Positions 51,292-60,284 of a stretch of DNA of 64,000 bases are shown here, one piece after another. This stretch comes from Nitrosomonas sp. (GTDB lineage Bacteria; Pseudomonadota; Gammaproteobacteria; Burkholderiales; Nitrosomonadaceae): the NCBI RefSeq assembly GCF_020852615.1, contig NZ_JADZAJ010000032.1:62001-126000 (forward strand). Direction: 5' to 3'. The stretch's first letter is position 1. Each line of letters begins with the position of its first letter. The notes under the pieces are model-generated. The model was not told the DNA's origin. It was given only the letters and a program-made list of their open reading frames with translations, and made no database searches. Both the position numbers and the translations under genes were made by a program.

Positions 51292-51804
51292 ATGGTCGTG
51301 CTGGGTCGGATCATCGGGCCACATGGTATTCGGGGGCAGATAAAGGTTACCCCTTTTACCGAATGTACCGGCGGGCTGATGGAGTACGCCGTGTGGTGGC
51401 TGAGTAAAGATGAAAAGAAGTGGCAGGTTGTGCATCCCGTTTCATTTTCCGGCCATAACAACAGTGAGCTCATCGTTAGCCTCAGTGAACACGAAGACCG
51501 AACGAGCGCATCTGAATTGAAAGGTTTACTGGTTGCCGTACCACGCAGCCAACTGCCTCTGTTATCAGAAAATGGTGAAGAGGGCTACTATTGGGCGGAT
51601 CTGATCGGGATGGATGTTGTTAATATTCAGGGGGAATTGTTCGGTACGGCAGCAGGTTTGTTTGAGACTGGTGCAAATGATGTATTACGTGTCCGGCTGT
51701 CTGGAGATAACAAAGAAGAATTAATCCCCTTCATTGACCAGGTTATCATGCGTGTAGATCTGAAATCACGACAAATCACGGTAGATTGGGAGCTGGATTA
51801 CTAA
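51292..51804 (+). CDS. rimM: Ribosome maturation factor RimM
   Basis: About 170 residues from the ATG at 51292, supported by AAAGGAG five bases upstream; a frame open from 51214 overlaps rpsP and is unlikely to be used. [21 protein letters not shown] is the RimM N-terminal barrel. [20 protein letters not shown] and [25 protein letters not shown] form the PRC-barrel domain. It assists 30S head assembly. Confidence 0.95.
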   Translation: MVVLGRIIGPHGIRGQIKVTPFTECTGGLMEYAVWWLSKDEKKWQVVHPVSFSGHNNSELIVSLSEHEDRTSASELKGLLVAVPRSQLPLLSENGEEGYYWADLIGMDVVNIQGELFGTAAGLFETGANDVLRVRLSGDNKEELIPFIDQVIMRVDLKSRQITVDWELDY

Positions 51805-51814
51805 ACTTGGTACC

Positions 51815-52627
51815 ATGTCGTTTGAATTTGATGTTATCACGCTACTGCCCGATATGTTTGACGCCGTTACACAGTATGGTGTAACAGGCAGAGCAAATAA
51901 AGACAATTTATACCATCTGCACACTTGGAATCCTCGCGACTATGCTGCAAACCGTTACCGGACGGTAGATGATTCGCCTTATGGTGGAGGGCCAGGCATG
52001 GTCATGATGGCTGAGCCATTGGGTAAAGCCATTACAGATGCCAAGACCAGACAGGCTGAAAATGGCATTGGAAAGACCAGCGTAATTTATCTTTCACCAC
52101 AAGGTAAATTACTGAATCATAAAAAAGTTTTGCAAATTTCCGCATTAAATGGAGTAGTGTTACTCTGTGGTCGCTATGAAGGGGTTGATGAAAGGCTAAT
52201 AGAGGATCAGGTAGATGAAGAAATTTCAATCGGGGATTATGTGATATCCGGTGGAGAGCTGGCAGCAATGGTTTTGATTGATGCCGTGGTAAGACAACTG
52301 CCTGGTGCGTTAGGTGATGCGCAATCAGCCGGTCAGGATTCTCACGTTAACCAGCTGCTTGAATACCCGCACTATACCCGACCCGAGATATACAAAGGGA
52401 AACCGGTTCCTCGGGTGCTGCTGTCCGGCAACCACGCAAAAATAGAGTGTTGGCGCCTGCAACAGTCAATTGGCAGGACGTGGCTAAAAAGGCCGGATTT
52501 ACTGGCAGAAAAATATCCGGAAAAGCTCCCGGAAAAGGAAAAGAAGTTACTGGAAGAATTCAGGCAGTTACGGTGTGCAGCAGTTGCTGACCAATCGATG
52601 GATAAAATTAAAGAACAGGAGCAATGA
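51815..52627 (+). CDS. trmD: tRNA (guanine-N1-)-methyltransferase
   Basis: A 270-residue SPOUT enzyme that makes m1G37 in tRNAs and prevents frameshifting. [41 protein letters not shown] and the trefoil-knot SAM site [33 protein letters not shown] are intact. The C-terminal tail ([18 protein letters not shown]) is highly charged. It lies between rimM (11-base gap) and rplS. Confidence 0.97.
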   Translation: MSFEFDVITLLPDMFDAVTQYGVTGRANKDNLYHLHTWNPRDYAANRYRTVDDSPYGGGPGMVMMAEPLGKAITDAKTRQAENGIGKTSVIYLSPQGKLLNHKKVLQISALNGVVLLCGRYEGVDERLIEDQVDEEISIGDYVISGGELAAMVLIDAVVRQLPGALGDAQSAGQDSHVNQLLEYPHYTRPEIYKGKPVPRVLLSGNHAKIECWRLQQSIGRTWLKRPDLLAEKYPEKLPEKEKKLLEEFRQLRCAAVADQSMDKIKEQEQ

Positions 52628-52628
52628 A

Positions 52629-53018
52629 ATGAATTTGATAGAACAGCTGGAACGTGAAGAAATTGAAAGACTGGGAAAAATTATTCCTGATTTCTCACCC
52701 GGTGACACAATCGTAGTCAATGTAAATGTAGTAGAAGGCGACCGCAAACGTGTTCAGGCTTTTGAAGGAGTTGTTATTGCCAAGCGTAATCGCGGACTTA
52801 ATTCCTCATTTATTGTCAGAAAAATATCCAGCGGGGAAGCAGTCGAACGCACATTTCAGACTTACTCCCCTCTCATCGCCAGCATGGAAGTTAAACGGCG
52901 AGGTGATGTACGTCGAGCAAAACTTTACTATCTGAGAGAGAGATCCGGTAAAGCAGCAAGGATCCGGGAAAAATTGCCAGCCCGTGGTACGCGGCAGGAA
53001 AGTGCAGCACAAGAGTAA
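52629..53018 (+). CDS. rplS: Ribosomal protein bL19
   Basis: 129 residues from the ATG at 52629, one base after the trmD stop. [30 protein letters not shown] and [27 protein letters not shown] are diagnostic. The end ([10 protein letters not shown]-like) is slightly longer than in E. coli. It binds at the 30S-50S interface. The upstream frame from 52575 overlaps trmD and is not used. Confidence 0.96.
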   Translation: MNLIEQLEREEIERLGKIIPDFSPGDTIVVNVNVVEGDRKRVQAFEGVVIAKRNRGLNSSFIVRKISSGEAVERTFQTYSPLIASMEVKRRGDVRRAKLYYLRERSGKAARIREKLPARGTRQESAAQE

Positions 53019-53079
53019 TTCAGCTCTAACAGAGCAAACTCCCTGGCTGTTACAATTTCTCTCCGGCAAAAAGAGCGTT

Positions 53080-53112
53080 ATTCCAGGTACAGTTAACAAC
53101 TGCACCTGGAAT
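53080..53112 (+). terminator. Strong hairpin after rplS
   Basis: ATTCCAGGT and ACCTGGAAT (9 bp) enclose one A/C mismatch, a CAGTT/AACTG 5-bp stem and an AAC loop. It is 61 bases past the rplS stop. The bases after it (ACAGGTCTTTACAG) are not a real U tract, so it may be a weak terminator or an mRNA 3'-end stabiliser. Confidence 0.5.
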
Positions 53113-53204
53113 ACAGGTCTTTACAGTGCTTTAATATGGACTGAGCACGAGGTGTTCAAGGCACGCCTCTACTACATATATTGAATACGTAAACGAGACC
53201 GTGA

Positions 53205-54329
53205 GTGCCGCACAACACCGCACCTGAAGAACCCGTTTCCGGAAGTTCTCGGCAGAACCCCCTCCCCTATAGTACAGCCAGCTCTCCGCCAGCTATGCCG
53301 AATGAAACAATACCACCCAGCGCAAAGCAGGTTGATATCGTAATACCTGTCTACAATGCACCAGTCCTAACCAGGCGTTGTATTGATTCCGTCATTCACC
53401 ATCTGAGCCCGTCCATACATAAGGTACTTATCCAGGATGACGCATCTGAAAGTGAAACGCGTGAAATGCTGGACCACTTACCCCACCCGTGTGCGAAAGT
53501 CTTTCACTCAGAAAAAAATCAGGGGTTCGGCAAGACAGTTAATGCGGCAATCAGTCGGTCAAATGCTTTCTATGTATTTATTCTGAATTCCGATACTGAA
53601 GTTAAATCAAATATCCTGCCGTCGCTTTGTGCAGCATTTGATGCAGACCCCGGGCTGGCTGCCATTATCCCCACAGGAAACAGTTACGATAAATTTGATC
53701 TGAGCCGTTATACACTGCAGCCTGGAAACTACATTCAGACACATTACCTGCGCGGCCATGCTGTTTTAATACGCCGCGATGTGTTCCTTGCCGTTGGCGG
53801 ATTTGATTCGATTTTTGGTCGCGGATATTACGAGGACATTGACCTTGGGCGCCGTCTTGATCTTAACGGCTGGCGTTTTGGAGTCCTCCCGGGAGCTTAC
53901 ATTTACCACAAGAAAGGTGGCTCATTCGGCAGCGCCCGTGTACCGCTGGCACGGAAGAATCGGGCTATCTACCTGTCACGTTACCCAAAAGCACAGCGAA
54001 ACCTCCTGTTACTCACATGGAATGATACCCTGGCCGACCTTGATGAAGAACTGATCAGCACCATGAATAAAATCTTTCATAATGGCGGTTATGTTCACTG
54101 GTTAACACCAACCCCGCAAAACCAGCTGCCCTGTTTACAAATGTATAACTACCGTCTGAACTGGTATTCCGTGATCAGAATCCCATTACGAGGCTGGAAA
54201 CGGGCAGACAGGAAGATCGCTGAAATATGGATTACACCAGATGTCCCCTTCTTGCTGCGCACTTTTCTGACTCTCTGGGGAAAATGTCGGGGAATTAACG
54301 TTTTGCTACCCGGGAAAACAGAAAATTAA
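53205..54329 (+). CDS. GT2-family glycosyltransferase
   Basis: A 374-residue glycosyltransferase of the rhamnosyl/galactosyl GT2 type. VDIVIPVYNAPVLTRRCIDSV (~residue 44) opens the GT-A fold, VLIQDDASESETREML and FILNSDTEVKSNILPSL (D-x-D, ~125) bind the nucleotide sugar, and FGRGYYEDIDLGRRLDLNGW (~205) is the acceptor ED motif. The first ~40 residues are proline- and serine-rich and may not be translated; an ATG at 53295 is an alternative to the GTG at 53205. The donor and acceptor are unknown. It follows the ribosomal operon after 186 bases. Confidence 0.82.
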   Translation: MPHNTAPEEPVSGSSRQNPLPYSTASSPPAMPNETIPPSAKQVDIVIPVYNAPVLTRRCIDSVIHHLSPSIHKVLIQDDASESETREMLDHLPHPCAKVFHSEKNQGFGKTVNAAISRSNAFYVFILNSDTEVKSNILPSLCAAFDADPGLAAIIPTGNSYDKFDLSRYTLQPGNYIQTHYLRGHAVLIRRDVFLAVGGFDSIFGRGYYEDIDLGRRLDLNGWRFGVLPGAYIYHKKGGSFGSARVPLARKNRAIYLSRYPKAQRNLLLLTWNDTLADLDEELISTMNKIFHNGGYVHWLTPTPQNQLPCLQMYNYRLNWYSVIRIPLRGWKRADRKIAEIWITPDVPFLLRTFLTLWGKCRGINVLLPGKTEN

Positions 54330-54383
54330 AGCAGCTACCGACACTCTGCAGCAAGAAATCAGACTGTCTCAAACCGCATGGAT

Positions 54384-54731
54384 TCATTCATCCAGCAGCT
54401 TCTTTATTTTCTCTGGCGGCCGCCCCAGTACGGCACTATCACCACGAACCACTATCGGACGCTGAATTAAGTCAGGATTTTCCGCCATCAACCGTAACAG
54501 CTCATCGTCACTCGCTGACTCTGAACCCCTGGCAAGCGGCTCATCCGCACGCAACAAACCCTTCACCGGAATACCCAGCTTACGCACCAGTTCACGTAAA
54601 ACATCAACAGTTAAACGGTCGTTGTAGTAATTAATACTCTCAAACACCTGACCACTTTCACTGAGAATGGTCAGGGCTTCACGACATTTACTGCAGGTGG
54701 GTTTTTGATAAATGGTTATTTTATTGCCCAT
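54384..54731 (-). CDS. ArsC-family reductase (arsenate reductase/YfgD-like)
   Basis: About 115 residues from the ATG at 54731 (MGNKITIYQKPTCSKCREAL); a longer frame from 54773 overlaps the upstream gene. The catalytic cysteine lies in YQKPTCSKCRE (~12), with a CxxC arrangement that also occurs in Spx/YffB relatives. The three arginines of glutaredoxin-dependent arsenate reductases appear in KGLLRADEP, IQRPIVVRG and VLGRPPE. It may reduce arsenate, but there is no arsR, arsB or acr3 nearby, so a thiol-redox role is equally possible. Confidence 0.78.
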   Translation of the reverse strand: MGNKITIYQKPTCSKCREALTILSESGQVFESINYYNDRLTVDVLRELVRKLGIPVKGLLRADEPLARGSESASDDELLRLMAENPDLIQRPIVVRGDSAVLGRPPEKIKKLLDE

Positions 54732-54741
54732 GAATCCAGTC

Positions 54742-55260
54742 TCACTTGACTCCGCATTCTTTGGAAATCGCATTATAGGCTGCTGTCGATCCTTTCAAAC
54801 CGAAAGTATCTGTTGTAGCTGTTCCCTGCGAAGAAACCCCGTTTACCACCATCTGGCTGCCGCTGCGTATCGCTGATATCAGCTTGTTATCAGTCGCTGA
54901 ATCCGGTGCCCAGGCGGTATCATTCTGGGTAAACAGCTTAATACGCTGACTGCCAATGCTGACCGTCACATCACTGTTTGGTTTATACGAATAACCTGCA
55001 ACAAAGCTGAACACATTTTTACTTTTCTCGGCAGGACGGTGGGTAATTAATGCATAAACCGCCCCACGCTTGGTATAGTTGCCTTCCTCTTTTTTGGGCT
55101 TGCCAACCATATAACAGACCTTGCCACCATCTTCGGTATAAACATAGGCCGCCCAATCTTCAAATTCCCCAACCAGCCTGGGATCAGCCGCATAAACCAC
55201 ATTACCCGCCATCAAAGAAATGGCTGACAGCAACAGCACCTTCGAAAATATCCGCCTCAT
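54742..55260 (-). CDS. IalB-family (invasion-associated locus B) periplasmic protein
   Basis: About 172 residues from the ATG at 55260, chosen because GGAG lies nine bases upstream and the product then starts with a clean signal peptide (MRRIFSKVLLLSAISLMAG ... VYAADP). The mature part has the IalB pattern: EFEDWAAYVYTEDGGKVCYMVGKPKK, VYALITHRPAEKSKNVFSFVAGYSY and a C-terminal cysteine in ISKECGVK, probably disulfide-bonded to the first one. The name comes from Bartonella; the function in non-pathogens is unknown. A frame open from 55395 is not needed. Confidence 0.8.
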   Translation of the reverse strand: MRRIFSKVLLLSAISLMAGNVVYAADPRLVGEFEDWAAYVYTEDGGKVCYMVGKPKKEEGNYTKRGAVYALITHRPAEKSKNVFSFVAGYSYKPNSDVTVSIGSQRIKLFTQNDTAWAPDSATDNKLISAIRSGSQMVVNGVSSQGTATTDTFGLKGSTAAYNAISKECGVK

Positions 55261-55339
55261 TTCACCAAACTCCATCATTATCAGATCAGAACAGTGACGG
55301 CTCAACACCCGGGGCAAGAGCCGCCTATCCCCGAGGTTA

Positions 55340-55597
55340 TCAGTTACATCCTTCCATTTTATAAATGAAATAGCCATTCTGTTTAATCGCTTCAATCACT
55401 GCATCAGGTGCTTTCTGGCTATGGCAAAAACGGCATTCTTCACTGGTTACAGTTGCTCCTTCCTCTCCAATCGAAGCAAGCCATTCTTTAGCAAATTCAA
55501 CTGCTTTTTTGTCATCCCTGACATCGGTAAATACATCAAAATGCATCACATGCCCATCTTTGGCCTTGACGTAAGTGTCATAAACGTGAATCTGCAT
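55340..55597 (-). CDS. DUF2024 family protein
   Basis: An 85-residue cytosolic protein. IHVYDTYVKAKDGHVMHFDVFT at the start and TSEECRFCHSQKAP (~residue 52) with the CxxCHS motif are the family marks. FIYKMEGCN ends it. The function is unknown. The cysteine/histidine box could bind a metal. GGAGAG precedes the ATG. Its 3' end lies just before the IalB-like gene on the same strand. Confidence 0.85.
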   Translation of the reverse strand: MQIHVYDTYVKAKDGHVMHFDVFTDVRDDKKAVEFAKEWLASIGEEGATVTSEECRFCHSQKAPDAVIEAIKQNGYFIYKMEGCN

Positions 55598-55653
55598 AAA
55601 AACTCTCCTTGATAAGAAATGTTGAGTAACGAAAACACTGAAAATGAACGTTA

Positions 55654-56304
55654 TTATGCCATTTTTCGACGTGCCACGATAACGCCATCCCGCGTTGGGT
55701 TAATGAAGCTGTCGAATTCCGTGTCAGCCGAAATCAACCGGTTATGCTCCCTGATTGCCTTCGTCCAATTCGGTCTGGCATCTGCAGCGTCCTCTGCCGC
55801 CACACAGCCATGCCACAATACATTGTCGGCAATATACAGGCCACCGGGGCGAATCCGTTCTCTGGCCATCAGCCAGATATCGGGGTATCCGACTTTATTG
55901 GCATCGTTGTAGCAGACATCAAAATCCCCTTCTGTCCGGCCAAACACATCCTGAGCATAGCCTGTGCTGAACGTCACCCTCTCCCATAATCCGGCAGCTG
56001 CAAGGCACTGTTCCGCTTTGCCCCGATTGCGCGGATTACTGTCTGTACAAATAACCCGCCCATTCGGACCAACCGCCCTGCTGAACCAGTAAGCCGAATA
56101 TCCGTACCCGCTGCCAAACTCAAATACCCTGCGTGCCCCGATCATTTTTGCGTAAATTTCCAGCGAAACACCAACCAGCCTCCCGATAATCGGGAAATTA
56201 TTTTCTCGCGCAAACATTTCCATTTCATCCAGAACAGGATGATCAAACTGCTCCGCCAGGGCATACATGTAATGTTCAATAACTGGATTAACGGGTGTCA
56301 ACAT
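55654..56304 (-). CDS. Class I SAM-dependent O-methyltransferase (family 3)
   Basis: About 216 residues from the ATG at 56304 (MLTPVNPVIEHYMYALAEQ); an upstream frame from 56379 overlaps the O-antigen ligase. The SAM-binding motif is ARRVFEFGSGYGYSAYWFSRAV (~residue 58), followed by RVICTDSNPRNRGKAEQCL, FDVCYNDANKVGYPD with the metal-binding acid, and LYIADNVLWHG. This is the pattern of divalent-metal-dependent O-methyltransferases (CCoAMT-like). The substrate is unknown. It lies 26 bases after the O-antigen ligase gene. Confidence 0.82.
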   Translation of the reverse strand: MLTPVNPVIEHYMYALAEQFDHPVLDEMEMFARENNFPIIGRLVGVSLEIYAKMIGARRVFEFGSGYGYSAYWFSRAVGPNGRVICTDSNPRNRGKAEQCLAAAGLWERVTFSTGYAQDVFGRTEGDFDVCYNDANKVGYPDIWLMARERIRPGGLYIADNVLWHGCVAAEDAADARPNWTKAIREHNRLISADTEFDSFINPTRDGVIVARRKMA

Positions 56305-56330
56305 ACCTGAGTTACCGGCTTCCCTTATCC

Positions 56331-57554
56331 TTATTTCAGACCGGCCGCGCCGGAATTTTTCTGATACTTCCGCCAGCAAACGGTTATGGCCGTCACTGTA
56401 AGCAGAAATGGCGGAATCCTACCGTATAACAAAAAAGTATCAGTCAATCCGGACATAAAAATAAAAAATACGATTGCACTGCCCAATAAAGCCACCTGGC
56501 TCTGCCTGAAGCTCCGGAACCAGCACCATAACAAAAAACCAAAGGCCAATATACCCAGTAATCCGAGATGCATGCCAATTTCGATCAGCTCATTATGAAA
56601 ATGTGCAGTTTCCTGAAATTCCGGCAGCTTTCTGTAAATTCCCTGTTTATAGGTGGCAATGCTGTCATCGAAATATTTTTCTGCCATACCGGAGCCATGG
56701 CCCAGTAAAGGATGCTCGGCAATACCATGCAAACCGACATCCCACATTGCCAGCCGATAGCCCACACTGGTCTGGTAGTACCCCTGCTGAAAAGCATGTA
56801 AATCTGCAACAGCCTGCTGCAGCCTGTCGCGAAAAATATCACTGCTGGCAGCAAACAATACCGTCATGGCCATAATTAAAAACAAACCACCTGCCAGCCT
56901 TCTCCACGCTATCCGGTATCGTAAAACCATCATCAGCAATAGTGCTGCCTGCGTGGCAATCAGCATACCTCTCGCACTCTGATTGAACTGGAGGAATAAC
57001 AGCAATATGGCGGTCAGCCATAACAGAACGGACGGCAGTCTTTTCCCTCCTGATAACGTTTCCCAGCCCAGAAAAACCGCCAGAATGACCCCCGCTCCCA
57101 AAGCCGACGAATAGGACAGGTAGGACATGTCAAGCAAGGCAATTCCCTGTGTTCCCTGTGTGGCCCACTGATACCCCCCCAAAGCCACTATCCCCAGATA
57201 ACTGCAAAGGAGCGCCCCGGCTGCCCAGGGCAAACGTTCCTTATTCAAAAGTGAAAACAGGGGAATAAATGTCAGCAGGATAAAGTATTTTCTCCATTTC
57301 CCCTGAAAAATGGCAGCAGAATCGCTCCACAGCAGACCAAGCAGCCATAACCCGCAAAAAACGAGAATACCCATGACCAGCGGCTCTTGAAGCAGATCAG
57401 AACATCTGGATATTCCTCCATCCATCAGCCAGGCAAAAACCAGCAGACCCATCCCCCAGTATATGAATCCCTTTGGCCACAACGTAAAGCAAAAAAGCAC
57501 CAGTACAAACCGTATAAATAGTTCGCGCCAGTTCTGTGTAATCCATTCTTCCAA
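56331..57554 (-). CDS. O-antigen ligase family (WaaL/Wzy-C) membrane protein
   Basis: A 407-residue polytopic inner-membrane protein with about eleven hydrophobic helices. The periplasmic loop signature SVGYRLAMWDVGLHGIAEHPLLGHGSGMAEKYF and the histidine in FHNELIEIGMHLGLLGILAF (residues ~270-340) are the O-antigen ligase pattern. It would attach a lipid-linked glycan to lipid A-core or another acceptor at the periplasmic face. It is divergent from the ulosonic-acid-type operon, separated by 258 bases with no recognised gene, which links the two functionally. Confidence 0.85.
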   Translation of the reverse strand: MEEWITQNWRELFIRFVLVLFCFTLWPKGFIYWGMGLLVFAWLMDGGISRCSDLLQEPLVMGILVFCGLWLLGLLWSDSAAIFQGKWRKYFILLTFIPLFSLLNKERLPWAAGALLCSYLGIVALGGYQWATQGTQGIALLDMSYLSYSSALGAGVILAVFLGWETLSGGKRLPSVLLWLTAILLLFLQFNQSARGMLIATQAALLLMMVLRYRIAWRRLAGGLFLIMAMTVLFAASSDIFRDRLQQAVADLHAFQQGYYQTSVGYRLAMWDVGLHGIAEHPLLGHGSGMAEKYFDDSIATYKQGIYRKLPEFQETAHFHNELIEIGMHLGLLGILAFGFLLWCWFRSFRQSQVALLGSAIVFFIFMSGLTDTFLLYGRIPPFLLTVTAITVCWRKYQKNSGAAGLK

Positions 57555-57812
57555 AAAAACTCCTTTACATGTAACGCCCCATGCTCAACCTATTACCGTA
57601 GCGCAGAAATAAGGCTTTCATACCTGTGCTATCATGCCCCGAACTGGTGAAACGCGCATGACACCGGCAAAAGCTGCGTTATTATAAAAGCGCAGAATAT
57701 TCCGGAATGCGGCACTTTACAGTAATATTTACCTGTCTCGCCAACAGAACATCTTGAGCAAATCCCGGTTGTTTCATCACTTTCCGCAAATCCGGCCACT
57801 CATTTCAACATC

Positions 57813-58571
57813 ATGAAAACAATTGCCATCATTCCCGCGCGCATGGGTTCTTCGCGTTTTCCCGGCAAGCCTTTGGCGCCACTGCTGGGCCGTACCATGC
57901 TGGAGCATGTTTACCAGCGCGTTGCCATGAGCCAGTCGCTCAGCACAACCTATATCGCCACCTGCGATGAGGAAATCCGGCAGGCTGCAGCCGCCTTTGG
58001 CGCACCTGTCATCATGACTGCAGATCGCCACGAACGCGCCAGTGACCGCATCGCAGAAGCTGCTGCACACACGGATGCCGATCTGATTGTCATGGTGCAG
58101 GGAGATGAACCGATGACGTACCCTGCCATGATTGATGCCGCCATTGCACCTTTTCGCAATGATTCCAGTCTGGAATGTGTCAATCTGACGAAACGTATCG
58201 ACGATGAAGCTGATTTCCGCAGCCCCAACACCATCAAGGTGGTTATGGATCAGCAGGGAAACGCCCTGTACATGACCCGCCAGCCGGTCCCAACGCTGGC
58301 GCCGGATGGTTTTGGTGCAACCGCTGCCTACAAACAGGTGTGTATCATTCCCTTCACTCGCACCTGCCTGATTGAATACAGCCGGCTGCCCCCCACGCCA
58401 CTGGAAAAACTCGAATCAATCGACATGCTGCGCCTGCTGGAACATGGTCGCCGTGTCAGGATGATAGAAACTGAATATGATACGCAAGCCGTTGATACCG
58501 AAGCGGATCTGGCACGCGTTGCAGAATTGATGGCCAACGATCCGCTGCTGGCCAGCTATCAAAAACCCTGA
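57813..58571 (+). CDS. KdsB-family CMP-ulosonate (Kdo-like) cytidylyltransferase
   Basis: A 252-residue cytidylyltransferase. IAIIPARMGSSRFPGKPLAPLLGRTM is the CTP-binding loop, and DADLIVMVQGDEPMTYPAM (~residue 95) carries the metal-binding aspartate. It departs from housekeeping KdsB in several places: HERASDRIAEA in place of the usual HQSGTERLAE, and PTPLEKLESIDMLRLLEHGRRVRMIETEYD near the end. It probably activates a 3-deoxy-2-ulosonic acid as the CMP sugar, perhaps one other than Kdo, because the aldolase gene that follows is not KdsA. It is the first gene of the operon. Confidence 0.82.
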   Translation: MKTIAIIPARMGSSRFPGKPLAPLLGRTMLEHVYQRVAMSQSLSTTYIATCDEEIRQAAAAFGAPVIMTADRHERASDRIAEAAAHTDADLIVMVQGDEPMTYPAMIDAAIAPFRNDSSLECVNLTKRIDDEADFRSPNTIKVVMDQQGNALYMTRQPVPTLAPDGFGATAAYKQVCIIPFTRTCLIEYSRLPPTPLEKLESIDMLRLLEHGRRVRMIETEYDTQAVDTEADLARVAELMANDPLLASYQKP

Positions 58572-58590
58572 AATCCTACCCGAAATTTTC

Positions 58591-59352
58591 ATGTCACTCA
58601 AAACCCGACTCGCCCGCCGTGAACTGACCATTGGTTCATGGGTCACACTTGGGCACCCTTCAGTTGCCGAGATCATGGCTAAAGCCGGTTTCGACTGGCT
58701 GGTGCTGGATACCGAACACAGTGTGCTGGAACTCAGTGAAGTACAGGCCCTTATTCAGGTGCTGGATGGACAGCAGTGTCCGGCGATTGTGCGGCTGACT
58801 TCCAATCATCCCGACCAGATCAAGCGCGTCATGGATGCCGGTGCCAGCGGAATCATGGTGCCAATGATCAAATCTGCAGAAGATGCTCGCGCTGCAGTCA
58901 GTGCTGTCTACTACCCGCCTGAAGGAACACGCGGCGTCGGACTGGCGCGTGCACAGGGTTATGGCGCCAGTTTTCAGGCATACCGGCAATGGCTGCGTGA
59001 CAGCGCCGTCGTCATCGCGATGATTGAACATATCCAGGCCATCGAACATATCGACGCAATTCTGTCCACCCCTGGTATTGATGCCTACATCATCGGCCCT
59101 TACGATTTATCAGGCTCAATGGGACGACCGGGTGAACTGGATCATCCTGATGTACAGGCCGCCATTCAGGTGGTGCTTGAGGCTGGAATCCGTCACCAGA
59201 CAGCAGGCGGTATTCATGTTGTCGAACCTGATCCGGCACTGCTGCAACAGCGTATCGGGCAAGGTTTCACGTTTCTGGGATACGGCCTGGATATTCGTAT
59301 GCTTGATTCCCTCTGCCGCACTCATCTGAACCACATCAAAGCATCTTTATGA
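58591..59352 (+). CDS. HpcH/HpaI-family class II aldolase
   Basis: A 253-residue metal-dependent aldolase. LGHPSVAEIMAKAGFDWLVLDTEHSVLELSE (~residue 20) with the catalytic His, VPMIKSAEDARAAV, a metal-binding Glu in VVIAMIEHIQAI (~148) and the metal Asp in YIIGPYDLSGSMGRPG (~175) are all intact. Relatives make or split 2-keto-3-deoxy acids from pyruvate and an aldehyde. Next to a CMP-ulosonate transferase, synthesis of a 3-deoxy-ulosonic acid is the most natural reading. The stop overlaps the next gene (ATGA). Confidence 0.88.
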   Translation: MSLKTRLARRELTIGSWVTLGHPSVAEIMAKAGFDWLVLDTEHSVLELSEVQALIQVLDGQQCPAIVRLTSNHPDQIKRVMDAGASGIMVPMIKSAEDARAAVSAVYYPPEGTRGVGLARAQGYGASFQAYRQWLRDSAVVIAMIEHIQAIEHIDAILSTPGIDAYIIGPYDLSGSMGRPGELDHPDVQAAIQVVLEAGIRHQTAGGIHVVEPDPALLQQRIGQGFTFLGYGLDIRMLDSLCRTHLNHIKASL

Positions 59353-60284
59353 GCAAAATCGTCGTTTCCACTTCATCCTTCGGCTTCGATCATAATCCGG
59401 CCATACAGCAACTGCGTGCACAAGGCTTCACCATCACCGGCAACCCTTACCAGCGCAAGCTCACCGAAGATGAAATTATCGGCCTGCTGGGAAATGACAC
59501 TGTTGCCCTGCTGGCAGGAGTCGAACCACTGACAGAACGGGTACTGGCCAGCGCCAGCGCTCTGCGGGTGATTGCACGCTGCGGTACCGGGATGGACAGT
59601 GTCGATCTGGCAGCTGCCCAACGACGGAACATTAGAGTTTCCAACACACCCGAGGCCCCGGCACAGGCCGTTGCGGAGCTGACACTTGGACTGATGCTCG
59701 ATTGCCTGCGCCAGATCAATCATACCGATCGTTCCGTGCGCCAGGGAGAGTGGCCACGCTCGCAGGGAAGACTGCTGGCTGCACGTACCGTTGGCATTAT
59801 CGGGCTGGGGCATATCGGTCGCCGTGTTGCGGCACTGTGCCAGGCATTCGGCGCTAAAGTCATCGCACATGATCCTTATCTGCAACAGGCGCCCTCTGGA
59901 ATCGAACTCGTTTCCCTGGCTGATCTGCTCGAACAGGCCGACCTCATTACCCTGCACTTACCCTATTCTCCGTCAGTTCACCACCTGATCAGCGCTGATG
60001 CCATTGCCCGCATGAAACCGGGGACGATCCTCATCAATGCTGCCCGCGGCGGATTAGTCGATGAGGCCGCCTTATGTGCAGCACTGGATAGCGGCTATAT
60101 TGAAGCGGCTGCCCTGGACAGTTTTGAACAGGAACCGTATCAGGGCCCGTTGTGCAAGTGTAATCAGGCGATACTGACTTCCCATATTGGCTCGCTTGCA
60201 CGAGAAACACGGCAGCGTATGGAACTCGAAGCCGCTGAAAATCTGCGAAAAGGGCTCATCGAAGCAGGGTTGATCAATGCATGA
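59349..60284 (+). CDS. D-2-hydroxyacid dehydrogenase (phosphoglycerate dehydrogenase-like)
   Basis: A 311-residue NAD-dependent dehydrogenase. The cofactor motif is TVGIIGLGHIGRRVAAL (~residue 145). The catalytic arginine lies in LINAARGGLVDEAAL (~230), the glutamate in DSFEQEPYQGP (~262) and the histidine in ILTSHIGSLARETR (~280). RCGTGMDSVDL is the substrate loop. No ACT domain is present, so it is not a typical SerA. In this operon it may supply or use a hydroxy acid of the sugar pathway; the substrate is unknown. It overlaps both neighbours (4 and 8 bases). Confidence 0.88.
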   Translation: MSKIVVSTSSFGFDHNPAIQQLRAQGFTITGNPYQRKLTEDEIIGLLGNDTVALLAGVEPLTERVLASASALRVIARCGTGMDSVDLAAAQRRNIRVSNTPEAPAQAVAELTLGLMLDCLRQINHTDRSVRQGEWPRSQGRLLAARTVGIIGLGHIGRRVAALCQAFGAKVIAHDPYLQQAPSGIELVSLADLLEQADLITLHLPYSPSVHHLISADAIARMKPGTILINAARGGLVDEAALCAALDSGYIEAAALDSFEQEPYQGPLCKCNQAILTSHIGSLARETRQRMELEAAENLRKGLIEAGLINA

